From: Tessaracoccus palaemonis
GTDB taxonomy: Bacteria > Actinomycetota > Actinomycetes > Propionibacteriales > Propionibacteriaceae
Assembly: GCF_019316905.1 (NCBI RefSeq)
Contig: NZ_CP079216.1
Span: forward strand, 496,001-560,000
Reading direction: 5' to 3'
Length of the DNA: 64,000 bases
In this document: positions 16,870-27,475 of the stretch, one piece after another
Layout of the letters: every line of letters begins with the position of its first letter
Numbering within the stretch: the stretch's first letter is position 1
Notes under the pieces: generated by a model
Database searches by the model: none
The model's input: the letters and a program-made list of their open reading frames with translations, nothing else
Told to the model about the DNA's origin: nothing
Made by a program: the position numbers and the translations under genes

Positions 16870-19140
16870 TCAGCGTTGGGGGCCGCTGCCCCCACCGAAG
16901 GAGGACCCGCCGCCGAACGACGAGCCGCCGCCCATCGACGAGCCGCCGCCGAAGCCGGACCCACCGCCCATGCCGCCTCCCATGGAGGAGGTGGACGAGT
17001 CGGACGTCGGGATCGCCTCGGACGTGTCGGAGAGGACGAGGGCGTCGCCGTCGGCGAGGCCGTCGGTGACCTCGACGTGCGTGGTGCCGCGGATGCCGAG
17101 CGTCACGTCCTGGGTGGAGACCTGGCCGTCCGACACGACCCTGACGGTGCCGGAGTCGGACCCTGTCAGCGTGATCGCCGAGATCGGTGCGAGCAGCGCG
17201 TCGGCGCTGGAGGCGACGGTGATCGTCAGGTTCGCCGAGGTCCCCGCCACCAGACCGGCGGCCGGCTCGGCGACGACGACGCTCACAGTGTAGGTCGTCG
17301 CGCCCGACGTGGGCAGCAGCGCGATGGTGCCGACGCTGCCCTCGGAGGTGCCGCCGGTGGCGTCGGAGGCCGAAACCTCCTGGCCGACCGCGACCTTGCC
17401 GATGTCGGTGACGGCCACCTCGACGGGGATCGAGACGCTGTCCTCGGTGCTCACCGTGACCACGTCGGAGGTGGCGGCCGTCCCGCCCACGACGAACGGC
17501 ATCGCCGTGAGCACGCCGTCGGCCGGCGCGACGAGCGTCGCGCCCTCGAGCGCGAGCTCGGCGGACGCGTAGTCCAGCTCGGCCTGCTGCAGCGCGACCT
17601 CGGCCTGGTCCACGGTCTGCGACGTGCCGCCGGCGGAACCGCCGCCGGAGACGGAGCCCGAACCCGACGCGGAGGAACCGGAGGCTGACGAGCCAGACGA
17701 CGAGCCGGCGGATGCGGAGCCGCTCTGGGCGTCGGTGGAACCGGACTGCGAGCCGGTAGAGCCGCTCTGATCGTCGGTCGAGCCGCCCTGCGTGTCGCTG
17801 GAACCGCCCGACGACCCGCCCGACGAGCCGTCCTGGGCTCCCGACCCGCCCTGCGAGGTGCCGGAATCGGAGCCACCGGTGTTGTCGGAATCGTCGCCGG
17901 TGTTGTCGGAGCCGGTGTCCGCGACGGCCGCGTCCGCCCAGGCGACCAGCGCGTCGATCGCGTCGTCCAGCTCGGTGGTCGCGTCGCCCACGCTCTGCTC
18001 GTTGGTGCTCAGCCCCTCGAGTGCGGTGATGCAGGCGGTCAGGTCGACGGTGGTGCCGGTCGTGTCGTCCGTCCCGGTGCTCTCGGACGCGCTGGGTTCC
18101 GGGGTGGCGCTGTCGCTGGCCGAGGCGGTGGGCTCGGACGTCGGCTCGGTCGTCGATGCGGAGGCCGACGGCGAGGCGCTCACGGTGGCGGTCTCCGTCG
18201 GCTCCGGCGTGGGGCTGGCGGTCGTCGTGGCCGACGGGGTCGCGGACGGATCCTCGGTGGAGTAGTCCGCGTTCGTGATGACCAGGCTGGTGGTGCTCGA
18301 CGAGTTCGTGGCGTCGGTCGGCGACGCCTCGTCTGCCGTCGCGGTGCAGGTCGACGTGGCCGAGCTGACCGCGGAGGTCAGGTTCTGCCACGCGGTCGCG
18401 TAGGCGGCGCGGGCCGCCTTCAGCCGCTTCTTGGCCGCCTTGAGGTCCGCCGCCGTCGTGTCCTCCGCCTGCGGGGTCTCGTCGGACGGGGACGTGGTCG
18501 TGTCCGCCGAGGGCGTCTTAGTGGCCGAAGCGCTGGGGGTGGTCGAGGAGCCGCTGCCCGCGGAGTCCGCGGAGCCCGTGGACGACCCGGTGGAACCGGA
18601 GGTCGACCCGGTGGAACCGGAGGTCGAGCCGGAGGAGCCCGAGGCCGAACCCGTCGCGCCCGACGTGCTGCCGGTACTCCCACTGGAGGAACCGGTGCTC
18701 GCGCTGGACTCGTCCGACGAACTCGACGAACTCGAGTCGTCGTCGGAGTCGGCCGCCTCCTGCGCCGTCTCCAGGGCCTCCTCGGCCTCGGCGAGTGTGA
18801 GGGCCGCGTCGTCGAGGGCATCGGAGAGGTCCGTGGTGTCGATGGTGGCGATCTCGTCGCCCGCCTCGACGGTGTCCCCGACCTGCCTCGAGACGGAGGT
18901 GACCTCGGCGCTGGCCGGGAAGGAGGCGCTGACGTCTCCGACGGCCGCGACCGTCCCTGTGCCGCTGAGCGTCTGGGTCACCTCTCCGGTCGTGACGGTG
19001 CCGGTGACCAGCGTGCTGGCTTCGGAGGGTCGGCTGAGCGCCCAGGCGCCGGTGCCGGCGAGGCCCAGCGCGACGACGGTCGCGCCGGTCAGCACGATCC
19101 GGCGGGTCCGCGCCCGCCGCTTCGCCTCAGCCCTGGTCAT
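16870..19140 (-). CDS. Membrane fusion protein (HlyD/RND-adaptor family) with large Ser/Thr/Gly insertions
   Basis: A 756-residue adaptor, about twice the usual length. A basic N-terminus and one membrane segment (residues about 14-35) are followed by the first half of a barrel-sandwich domain (SEVTSVSRQVGDTVEAGDEIATI-type region). The hairpin that normally follows is interrupted by three low-complexity Ser/Thr/Gly/Pro/Glu stretches, separated by two short helical segments each containing a Cys. The second barrel half (VAPADGVLTAM) and beta-barrel follow, and the tail is Gly/Met/Ser-rich. Its ATG overlaps the preceding lipoprotein stop (ATGA). It is last in the operon: adaptor, ATPase, permease, lipoprotein, this adaptor. 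Role: probably extracytoplasmic partner of the MacB-like permease. Confidence 0.85.
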   Translation of the reverse strand: MTRAEAKRRARTRRIVLTGATVVALGLAGTGAWALSRPSEASTLVTGTVTTGEVTQTLSGTGTVAAVGDVSASFPASAEVTSVSRQVGDTVEAGDEIATIDTTDLSDALDDAALTLAEAEEALETAQEAADSDDDSSSSSSSDESSASTGSSSGSTGSTSGATGSASGSSGSTSGSTGSTSGSTGSSTGSADSAGSGSSTTPSASATKTPSADTTTSPSDETPQAEDTTAADLKAAKKRLKAARAAYATAWQNLTSAVSSATSTCTATADEASPTDATNSSSTTSLVITNADYSTEDPSATPSATTTASPTPEPTETATVSASPSASASTTEPTSEPTASASDSATPEPSASESTGTDDTTGTTVDLTACITALEGLSTNEQSVGDATTELDDAIDALVAWADAAVADTGSDNTGDDSDNTGGSDSGTSQGGSGAQDGSSGGSSGGSSDTQGGSTDDQSGSTGSQSGSTDAQSGSASAGSSSGSSASGSSASGSGSVSGGGSAGGTSQTVDQAEVALQQAELDYASAELALEGATLVAPADGVLTAMPFVVGGTAATSDVVTVSTEDSVSIPVEVAVTDIGKVAVGQEVSASDATGGTSEGSVGTIALLPTSGATTYTVSVVVAEPAAGLVAGTSANLTITVASSADALLAPISAITLTGSDSGTVRVVSDGQVSTQDVTLGIRGTTHVEVTDGLADGDALVLSDTSEAIPTSDSSTSSMGGGMGGGSGFGGGSSMGGGSSFGGGSSFGGGSGPQR

Positions 19141-20053
19141 CGGTTGCCGCCGCCCATGCCGCGACCGCCCATGGAGCACTCGCCGTCGGTGGCCTCGCTC
19201 AGCGCGATCGAGGTGGCCGTGACGGCGCCGGTGTCATCCGTGTCGCCCTGTGCCAGCGCGCACACGCCCTCGACGGCGTCGTCCGAGGACGCGTCCTTGG
19301 TGGTCGTGATCGTCGTGTCGTCGCTCACGGTGAAGGTGCTCTCGGAGTCGTCCGTGCCCTTCACCGTGACCGTGTCTCCGTCGACGGCCGTGATCTCGCC
19401 CGAGATGAACGACCCGCCGCCCATGCCGCCGCCCTCGGGGGCGCCCGACGGCATCGACCCGGGGTCCATGCTGGCCATGTCGCTCGGCATGTCGGTGGGC
19501 ATCGAGCTCGGGTCCATGCTCGGCATCCCGCTGGGGGCGCCGCTCGCATCATCGGACGGACGCTCGCCGCCTCCGCCGAACCCGCCGCTGAAGCCGCCCG
19601 TGCAGCCGTCGTCGGTGGCCGAGGTCACGGTGAGCGACGACGCGGTCACCGTCGAGTCGTCGTCGCCGGTACCCATTCCGCTGACGCACAGCCCGGTGGC
19701 GAGGTCGTCGATGGATCCGGTGACCTGCGTCGTGAACGTCGTGTCGTCGGTGTAGGTGACGGCCGTCTGGCCGTCGTCGCCCTGCACCTGCAGCGTGGAG
19801 TCCTGCACCGCGGCGATGATCCCGAACGTGCCGTTCATCTGCATCCCGCCGCCCTGGCCTCCGCCCTGGCCTCCGGGGGCGCCCGAGGCGGCCGCGTCGG
19901 GCTGGCCGGTCGACTGCGCCGACGGGGCGGCGCTGGTCTCAGCCGAGGAACCGGAGCAGCCCGCCAGGGCCAGTGCCGCGACCGCGGCGAGGGAGGTGGC
20001 GATGCGGAAGGTACGCGTGGTCATGTGTCGTGTCCTGTTCGAAGAGATGGTCA

Positions 20054-20054
<1 letters not shown>
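19137..20054 (-). CDS. Lipoprotein with two DUF5666-like domains and a Met-rich linker
   Basis: A 305-residue lipoprotein (lipobox LAGC). Two beta-rich DUF5666-like segments, roughly residues 75-150 and 215-290, flank a linker with repeated Met-Pro/Asp-Met spacing (SGMPSMDPSSMPTDMPSD) and Gly-Met-Gly motifs; it ends MGGRGMGGG. The ATG at 20054 overlaps the permease stop (TGATG) with a GAGG about nine bases upstream; the ATG at 20024 would also give a good signal peptide. It is translationally coupled on both sides. Function unknown; Met-rich linkers of this kind can bind Cu(I) or Ag(I), which is only an inference here. Confidence 0.75.
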
Positions 20055-21965
<1,911 letters not shown>

Positions 21966-21969
<4 letters not shown>

Positions 21970-23264
21970 TGGTTCGGGCCCCCGCCCTGGCCACCGCCGG
22001 GGAAGCCGCCCGAGCCGCCGTCGGGCATCTGGCCGCCGGACATCTGGCTGAAGTCCGGCATCTGGCCGTCGGTCGGGAACTGGCCGTCGGTCTGGCCGGA
22101 TTCTGAGCTGTTGCCCGTGCCGCGCGTGGCCATGGTGACCTCGATCTGGTCGCCCTCGGCGAGGCCGTCGGTGATGACGACGGTCGAGTCGACCGTGTCG
22201 CCCGTGGTGACCTCGGTGGTGGTGGCGACGCCGTCGACGAGCTTCTGCACGGTCGAGGTGCCGTCGGTGGTGGTGATGGCGGAGGCCGGGATCGCGATGA
22301 CGTCCGAGAGCTGGGAGACGATGATCTCGGCGGTGACGCTGGAGCCGGAGTAGAGGCCCTCCTGCTTGCCGGTCAGGGAGATGGTCACCGGGAACGATGC
22401 GGTGCCGGAGCTGGACGAGGAGGCGGTGACCGCGACGGAGGTGACGGTGCCGTAGAGGGTGTCGGAGGCGCCGTCGACCGTCAGCTCGGCCTGGAGGCCT
22501 GTCTTCACCGACGCGATGTCGGAGGAGGAGACGGTGGTGGAGACCGTGTAGGCGTCCTTGGAGATCAGGACGATCGCGGCCGACGAGGTGGTGCTCGTCG
22601 TGGTCGAGCCGCCCATGGCGGAGGTCGAGCCGCCGGAGCTGGAGCTGCCGCCGGAGGAGGAGCCGGTCGAGTCGCCCTCCTCGATGTTGACCTCGGCGAC
22701 CAGCCCGTCGAAGGGTGCTGTCATGGTGGCGCTGGCGAGGTTGGCCTTCGCGGTGGTGACGGCGTTCTTCTTGACCTGCACGGAGGCCTCGGCCGCCTTG
22801 ATCGCGGCGTCGCTAGAGTCGTCGTCGTCCTCGAGGTCGGCGAGGGTTTCCTTGGCCGCGGTCAGGTCGGCCTTCGCGGAGTCGTAGGCGATCTGCAGCG
22901 ACGAGTCGTCGATCGTGGCGAGCGTGTCGCCCTCCTCGACGGTGTCGCCCACCTCGACCTTGACCTTCTCGACGGTGCTGGAGGAGTCGAAGCTGAGGTC
23001 GGCCTCACGCTCGGGGGAGAGCGTGCCCGTGGCCTCGACCGTCGTCTTCAGCGTCGTCGTGGAGACGGTCAGCGTCTGGGTCGTGGAGGCGGCGGCCGTG
23101 GTGTCGGGCCGGCTGACCAGGTACCAGGTGCCGGTCGCGGCACCCGCGAGGACCACCACGGTGGCCAGCGTGGCGATCACCTTGCCCTTGCGCGATCTGG
23201 GCCACAGCTGCAGTCGGCGTCGCTTGGGCTTGGGTGTCTCGTCGGTTTCGACAGTCTCGCTCAT
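21966..23264 (-). CDS. Membrane fusion protein (MacA/YknX-like), first gene of the efflux operon
   Basis: A 432-residue HlyD-family adaptor of ordinary length. A cytoplasmic basic segment and one membrane anchor (residues about 29-50) precede a barrel-sandwich domain with PEREADLSF and VEVGDTVEEGDTLATI, a short predicted coiled-coil hairpin (ADLTAAKETLADLEDD to VQVKKNAVTTAKANLA), the second half PFDGLVAEVNIEEGD, and beta-barrel domains. The tail is Gly/Met/Asp/Gln-rich (MPDFSQMSGGQMPDGGSGG), like the tails of the other secreted proteins of the operon. CAGGAAGATCAG precedes the ATG. It heads the operon and probably carries its promoter. Confidence 0.92.
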
Positions 23265-23443
23265 CTGATCTTCCTGGGCGTGGTTCCGGCCTGGCAGTTC
23301 CCGGGTCGCTGCAATCCTCTGCTCGGCGTCTGTGCCGATGTTGGGCCGAACCTGTGGTCGACCTGTGGTTTCGGGCTCCGGACCCCGTCGGACAGCGTCG
23401 ATTCGACACGTATCCCGGCGGATGCGGCCGAAACGGTACCCAC

Positions 23444-23449
23444 TAGGCT
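23444..23449 (+). promoter_or_regulatory. -10 hexamer TAGGCT upstream of the ECF sigma gene
   Basis: TAGGCT lies about 93 bp before the sigma-factor ATG. The transcribed leader would contain a small hairpin, GAAATCC (23475-23481) pairing with GGATTTC (23486-23492), and a strong GAGGAGGGA ribosome-binding site. Confidence 0.4.
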
Positions 23450-23542
23450 CAATGGCTCGACGCGCCGCCGACCGGAAATCCGTCCGGATTTCGTGTCAAC
23501 CCGCTGAAGGGTCCGAAGCGTTGGCACGCATGAGGAGGGAAC

Positions 23543-24070
23543 ATGACCGACACCATCCCCGCGCCGGACCGGGCGCTGGCTCTGGACGACGGCCGCGACT
23601 TCGACCGCTTCGTCGCGGCCCGCGCCGGTCGCCTCTACCGGGCCGCCTGGTTCCTCACCAGCGACCCGCACAAGGCGGAGGACCTGGTCCAGACTGCGCT
23701 GGCGAAGGCGTTCGGCCGCTACCTGATGCTGCCGGACGACGAGGCCTTCGAGGCCTACGTCCGCACGACGCTCTACCGCACCTACGTCAGCTGGTGGCGG
23801 CGCCGCTGGAACGCCGAGGTGCCGACGGCCGAGCTGCCCGAGGGCCCGACCGCGGGGACGGACGCGACCACCAGGCTCGACCTGGCGCGCGCCCTCGACG
23901 CGCTCCCGAAGATGCAGCGGGCCGTGCTCGTCCTGCGCTACTTCGAGGACCGCTCCGTGACGGAGACCGCCGAGCTGCTCGGCGTCTCCGAGTCGACGGT
24001 CAAGACCCACGCCTCACGCGGCTGCGCGGCCCTGCGCGGCTCCCATCACCTGAGCCAGGAGAACCGATGA
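23543..24070 (+). CDS. ECF sigma factor, SigE/Sigma-70 family
   Basis: A 175-residue group IV sigma factor. Region 2 spans residues about 20-85 (DFDRFVAARAGRLYRAAWFLTSDPHKAEDLVQTAL, then YVRTTLYRTYVSWWRRR), and region 4 spans about 105-165 (LPKMQRAVLVLRYFEDRSVTETAELLG, then SESTVKTHASRG). This is the actinobacterial SigE-type subfamily. The ATG follows GAGGAGGGAAC. Its stop overlaps the start of the next gene (ATGA), so the two are co-translated. Nothing in the sequence shows the inducing signal or its target promoters. Confidence 0.9.
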   Translation: MTDTIPAPDRALALDDGRDFDRFVAARAGRLYRAAWFLTSDPHKAEDLVQTALAKAFGRYLMLPDDEAFEAYVRTTLYRTYVSWWRRRWNAEVPTAELPEGPTAGTDATTRLDLARALDALPKMQRAVLVLRYFEDRSVTETAELLGVSESTVKTHASRGCAALRGSHHLSQENR

Positions 24071-25071
24071 GCTCCAACGACATCCACGACCTGTTCACCG
24101 CGAACGCGCCGGAGGAGCCCTCGACCCAGGGCTGGGCCGACGCCGTCCGCGGACGCCGGCGCCGCCGTCGGGTCGTGACCGGGGTCGCGGCCGGCGGGCT
24201 CGCCGTCGCGCTGGCGGTCCCGCTGGGCGCGACCCTGCTGAACCGTCCCGCCCAGATCGCGTCGCCGGCAAAGGCCTCGACGCTGACCGCGGCAGAGGCG
24301 TGCGCCGACGCGCGTACCCAGGCCGAGGCCTTTGCCGCCCTGGGCGGCGAGGCGTTGCAGGAGGGCGCGGTGCGCGCGTGGCTCTGCGGCGACGAGCAGA
24401 CCGAGGAGGGAAGCGCGTTCGGGACGGCCGGCCCCACCTACCCGATCACCCAGGGGGTCGACGAGGCCATCGCCTGGTACCTCGACGCGCCCGAGGCTGA
24501 CCCCATGGCCGCCTGCACGATGGAGTACATCCTCACCTACACCGTCGCCTTCGAGTATGAGGACGGCTCGATCGCCCCGGTCCAGGGTCAGTTGCACGGT
24601 TGCCGCACCGTGACCGACGGCGCAACCATCCGGTCGGGCGGCGACGAGTTCTACGCGCTGCTGCAGGACCTGTGGGCCGAGAACCGCGGGGAGGACTTCG
24701 TGGCCGAGGTGGAGCCCTGCACCATGACGGCCACCATGGGCGAGGTCGCGGATCCGGCCGACGCGACGTCGGCTGCGCTGTGCCAGGCCGACGCCGACGG
24801 CAACCGAGTCGCGTCGCGGCTGACGGCCGAGCAGGCGTCCGCCGTCGGCCTGTCCGTCTCGGAGACGGCCACGACGGCACCCGACGCCATCACCTACCCG
24901 GACCGGGTCACCACGCTGCAACTCTTCGACGCGGCGGGCTCACTGCTCAGCCTCGACGCGCTCGACGACGGCTCATTCCTGTTCTATGCCGGCGACGCGG
25001 CCCGCGTCTGGACCCCGGGCGCCGAGTTGCGTGCAGAACTCGAGGAGGCCGCGGCCCTGCCGTTGCCCTGA
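24067..25071 (+). CDS. Single-pass membrane protein partnered with the ECF sigma factor
   Basis: A 334-residue protein of unknown family. A short cytoplasmic region rich in Arg (GRRRRRR, about residues 29-36) precedes one membrane segment (VVTGVAAGGLAVALAVPLGA) and a secreted domain of about 270 residues with five or six Cys, including CGDEQTEEG, CTMEY, GCRTV and PCTMT. It is coupled to the sigma gene, the usual place for an anti-sigma factor, but the cytoplasmic part (about 30 residues) is short and has no zinc-binding HXXXCXXC motif. It may regulate the sigma factor or be a simple operon partner. It converges on the lipoate ligase gene. Confidence 0.7.
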   Translation: MSSNDIHDLFTANAPEEPSTQGWADAVRGRRRRRRVVTGVAAGGLAVALAVPLGATLLNRPAQIASPAKASTLTAAEACADARTQAEAFAALGGEALQEGAVRAWLCGDEQTEEGSAFGTAGPTYPITQGVDEAIAWYLDAPEADPMAACTMEYILTYTVAFEYEDGSIAPVQGQLHGCRTVTDGATIRSGGDEFYALLQDLWAENRGEDFVAEVEPCTMTATMGEVADPADATSAALCQADADGNRVASRLTAEQASAVGLSVSETATTAPDAITYPDRVTTLQLFDAAGSLLSLDALDDGSFLFYAGDAARVWTPGAELRAELEEAAALPLP

Positions 25072-25082
25072 CCACGCCGTGA

Positions 25083-25110
25083 GCGTCCGCCGTGATGTCG
25101 TGACGGACGC
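25083..25110. terminator. Bidirectional hairpin between convergent genes
   Basis: GCGTCCG (25083-25089) and CGGACGC (25104-25110) form a perfect 7-bp stem in the 49-bp gap between the sigma-partner gene and the lipoate ligase gene. Confidence 0.45.
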
Positions 25111-25120
25111 CGCAGCTGCC

Positions 25121-26170
25121 TCAGGGGATCCGCTTCGTCCACTCGTCTGAGGAGAACTTCGTCTCCACGAGCTCCTTCGCCCTGGCCAGCTCGGACTCCG
25201 AGTAGTCGCGTCGGGTGGTCGTGTACAGCGACTCGAAGTGCGCGAGGAACGCCGCGATGATCTCGTCGCGGGGGAGCTGGGTCTGCGAGCGCAGCGGGTC
25301 CACGCGCTTGTTCGCCGACTTCGTCCCCTTGTCGGAGAGCTTCTCGCGCCCGATGCGCAGCACCTCGAGCATCTTGTCCGCGTCGATGTCGTAGGCCATG
25401 GTGACGTGGTGCACCACGACGCCGCCCGTCACGCGGCGCTGCGCGGCGCCAGCGATCTTGCCCTTGTCGGAGGCGATGTCGTTGAGGGGCACGTAGCGGG
25501 CGTTGACGCCGAGCGTCTTCAGCGCACCCATGACCCACTGGTCGAGGAACTCGTAGCTGCGCTCGAAGCTCAGCCCCTCGACGAGCGAGGTGGGGACGAC
25601 CAGGGAGTACGTGACGCAGTTGCCGGGCTCCATGAACATCGCTCCGCCGCCGGTGATGCGGCGCACGACGTTGATGCCGTGCCGCTCGCGCCCCTCGTCG
25701 TCGATCTCGTTCCTGTACGACTGGAAGGAGCCGATCACGACGAGCGGCTGGTCCCAGTCCCAGATGCGCAGGCTCGGGCGGATCTCGCCGTGCGCGAGCT
25801 CGGCGGCGAGGACCTCGTCGAGGGCGACGTGCATCCTCGGGTCCATCGTGACGGGGCCGATGACGTCGAACGTGAGGTCGGACCAGTCGATCGCGTGGCC
25901 GAGCGCGCGGCGCACCGCGATGCCGACGGCCTCGGGGGTGAACCCGATCATCCGGGTCACCGGGTCGAGTCGCCCTGTGATGGCCGCGGCGATGTCGGCG
26001 ACGGAGGAGGAGTCGGCGAGGCCGACGAGGGCGGAGTTGATGTCGTCGAGCGCCTCGTCGGGCTCGAGGAAGAAGTCGCCCGACACGAACGCCGAGGAGA
26101 TCACGCCCTCGGCCGTCTCGACGTCGACGGCGACCAGCTTGCCGCCAGGGACCTTGTATTCACCACGCAT
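25121..26170 (-). CDS. Lipoate-protein ligase family protein with N-terminal accessory domain
   Basis: A 349-residue member of the BPL/LplA/LipB family, which attaches lipoate or octanoate to E2 and GcvH proteins. The catalytic domain covers about residues 100-300: RRITGGGAMFM, CVTYSLVVP, and the lysine motif DKGKIAGAAQ followed by HHVTMAYDID. The first about 80 residues (GGKLVAVDVET, SGDFFLEPDEAL) look like the small accessory domain that is C-terminal in E. coli LplA, so the domain order is permuted. It is monocistronic with a leaderless-type promoter. It could lipoylate the E2 at 32756. Confidence 0.85.
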   Translation of the reverse strand: MRGEYKVPGGKLVAVDVETAEGVISSAFVSGDFFLEPDEALDDINSALVGLADSSSVADIAAAITGRLDPVTRMIGFTPEAVGIAVRRALGHAIDWSDLTFDVIGPVTMDPRMHVALDEVLAAELAHGEIRPSLRIWDWDQPLVVIGSFQSYRNEIDDEGRERHGINVVRRITGGGAMFMEPGNCVTYSLVVPTSLVEGLSFERSYEFLDQWVMGALKTLGVNARYVPLNDIASDKGKIAGAAQRRVTGGVVVHHVTMAYDIDADKMLEVLRIGREKLSDKGTKSANKRVDPLRSQTQLPRDEIIAAFLAHFESLYTTTRRDYSESELARAKELVETKFSSDEWTKRIP

Positions 26171-26177
26171 GGGCTCG

Positions 26178-26183
26178 AGCCTA
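26178..26183 (-). promoter_or_regulatory. -10 hexamer TAGGCT for a leaderless lipoate ligase gene
   Basis: On the minus strand TAGGCT is followed by seven bases and then the ATG at 26170, with no ribosome-binding site. Confidence 0.6.
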
Positions 26184-26227
26184 CCGAGTCCGCGCAGGTG
26201 CGATTACGCTGAAGGTGGGAGGACGCG

Positions 26228-27451
26228 ATGAGGCGACTGACTCGATTGAGCGCCAGGGTGGCGGCCGCGGTGGCCGTCGCGGCGATGCTGGCCGCCTGCG
26301 GGGGCGGCGCAGGCGAGGAGGTCGAGGGCTCCGGCGCGGTGCTGGACCTGCCCTTCGACACCACCCCGCATGTGTCCGACGCGGCCGCCGCGAGCGAACG
26401 CCTCGGCTGGGACGTGGCGCTGGCCATCACGGACGCCAACGCGATCGTGTCGCCGAGTTCGCTGTCGATGTCCATCGCGCTGCTCGGCGAGGGCGCGGAG
26501 GGTGCGTCGCAGACGAGCATCGAACAGGCGACGGGACTCGCCGGCGACGAGCGGTCGGCGGCCTTCGGCGCGCTCCGCCAGGCGCTGACCGACTACGAGG
26601 ACCTCCCGAAGTCGGTGTCGGCGGACTCGCCACCGCAGACCCCGCTCGTGCATCAGGCCAGCCAGGTCGTCGCGATCTCCGCGCCCGTCGGACGCGAGTT
26701 CCTCGAGCGGATCAAGACCTACTACGACGCCGGCGCGACCCAGGCCGAGCCGGGCGACGCTCAGGCGGTGCTCGACGCGTGGGTGAAGAAGAACACGGCG
26801 GGGCTGATAGAGAAGTCGGGGATCGAGGTGGGCGGCGACACCCGCGCCGTCGTGCAGGACGCGGTCCTGTTCGCGGCCGCCTGGCGCACGCCGTTCGGCT
26901 CGGACACAGTGCTCGACTTCGCGCGCGAGGGCGGGTCGGCGCCGGTCGACGGGGTGGTCGAGACACTGGACGTCGCCTACGCGGAGACGGACCGCTGGGC
27001 CGCCGCCCGCCTGCCGTACGACGACGCGCTCGCGGCGGACGTGATCCTGCCGGCCCCGGGCCTGACACCGTCGGACCTGACCGCGGAGGACCTCGCCGAC
27101 GCGCGCGAGGCGCTCGACGGGGCGACCCCCGAGTCGGTGACCGTCACGATGCCGACGTTCGACCTAGCGTCGAAGGTGGACCTGCTGAAGGCGCTGCCGT
27201 CGGTCGACCTGGGCGACGTGGGCGGCATCTCGCCCGGCACCTACGTCGGCCAGTGGGTCCAGCAGGCACGGCTGGCGGTGAGCGCGAAGGGGACGGTCGG
27301 CGCCGCCGTCACCGAGGCGGCGACGGAGACCAGCGCCGTGATGCCCGAGCACACGCTGACCCTCGACCGCCCCTATGTGCTGCGGGTGCTTGACACCCGC
27401 ACCGGCTGGCCGCTGTTCCTGGCCAGGATCGCCGACCCGACGGCGGAGTGA
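26228..27451 (+). CDS. Serpin-family lipoprotein (serine protease inhibitor)
   Basis: A 407-residue secreted lipoprotein (lipobox LAAC) with a serpin fold. Recognisable serpin segments are NAIVSPSSLSMSIALLGEGAEG (about residues 71-92; only part quoted by position), WVKKNTAGLIEK, VQDAVLFAAAWRTPF, the reactive-centre hinge AKGTVGAAVTEAATE in place of the usual E-G-T-E-A-A-A-A-T, and the closing LDRPYVLRV and PLFLARIADP. The Ala-rich hinge suggests a functional inhibitory serpin, though the reactive loop is short and the P1 residue cannot be fixed by eye. GGGAGGACGCG precedes the ATG. Divergent from the lipoate ligase gene. Confidence 0.85.
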   Translation: MRRLTRLSARVAAAVAVAAMLAACGGGAGEEVEGSGAVLDLPFDTTPHVSDAAAASERLGWDVALAITDANAIVSPSSLSMSIALLGEGAEGASQTSIEQATGLAGDERSAAFGALRQALTDYEDLPKSVSADSPPQTPLVHQASQVVAISAPVGREFLERIKTYYDAGATQAEPGDAQAVLDAWVKKNTAGLIEKSGIEVGGDTRAVVQDAVLFAAAWRTPFGSDTVLDFAREGGSAPVDGVVETLDVAYAETDRWAAARLPYDDALAADVILPAPGLTPSDLTAEDLADAREALDGATPESVTVTMPTFDLASKVDLLKALPSVDLGDVGGISPGTYVGQWVQQARLAVSAKGTVGAAVTEAATETSAVMPEHTLTLDRPYVLRVLDTRTGWPLFLARIADPTAE

Positions 27452-27475
27452 CCGGCGGCCCGCTGAGTCAACCTC

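Noticed and set aside
26215-27393. Alternative frame overlapping the serpin gene
   Set aside because: Arg/Gly-rich shadow frame with no recognisable fold; the serpin frame has a lipobox, a ribosome-binding site and family motifs.
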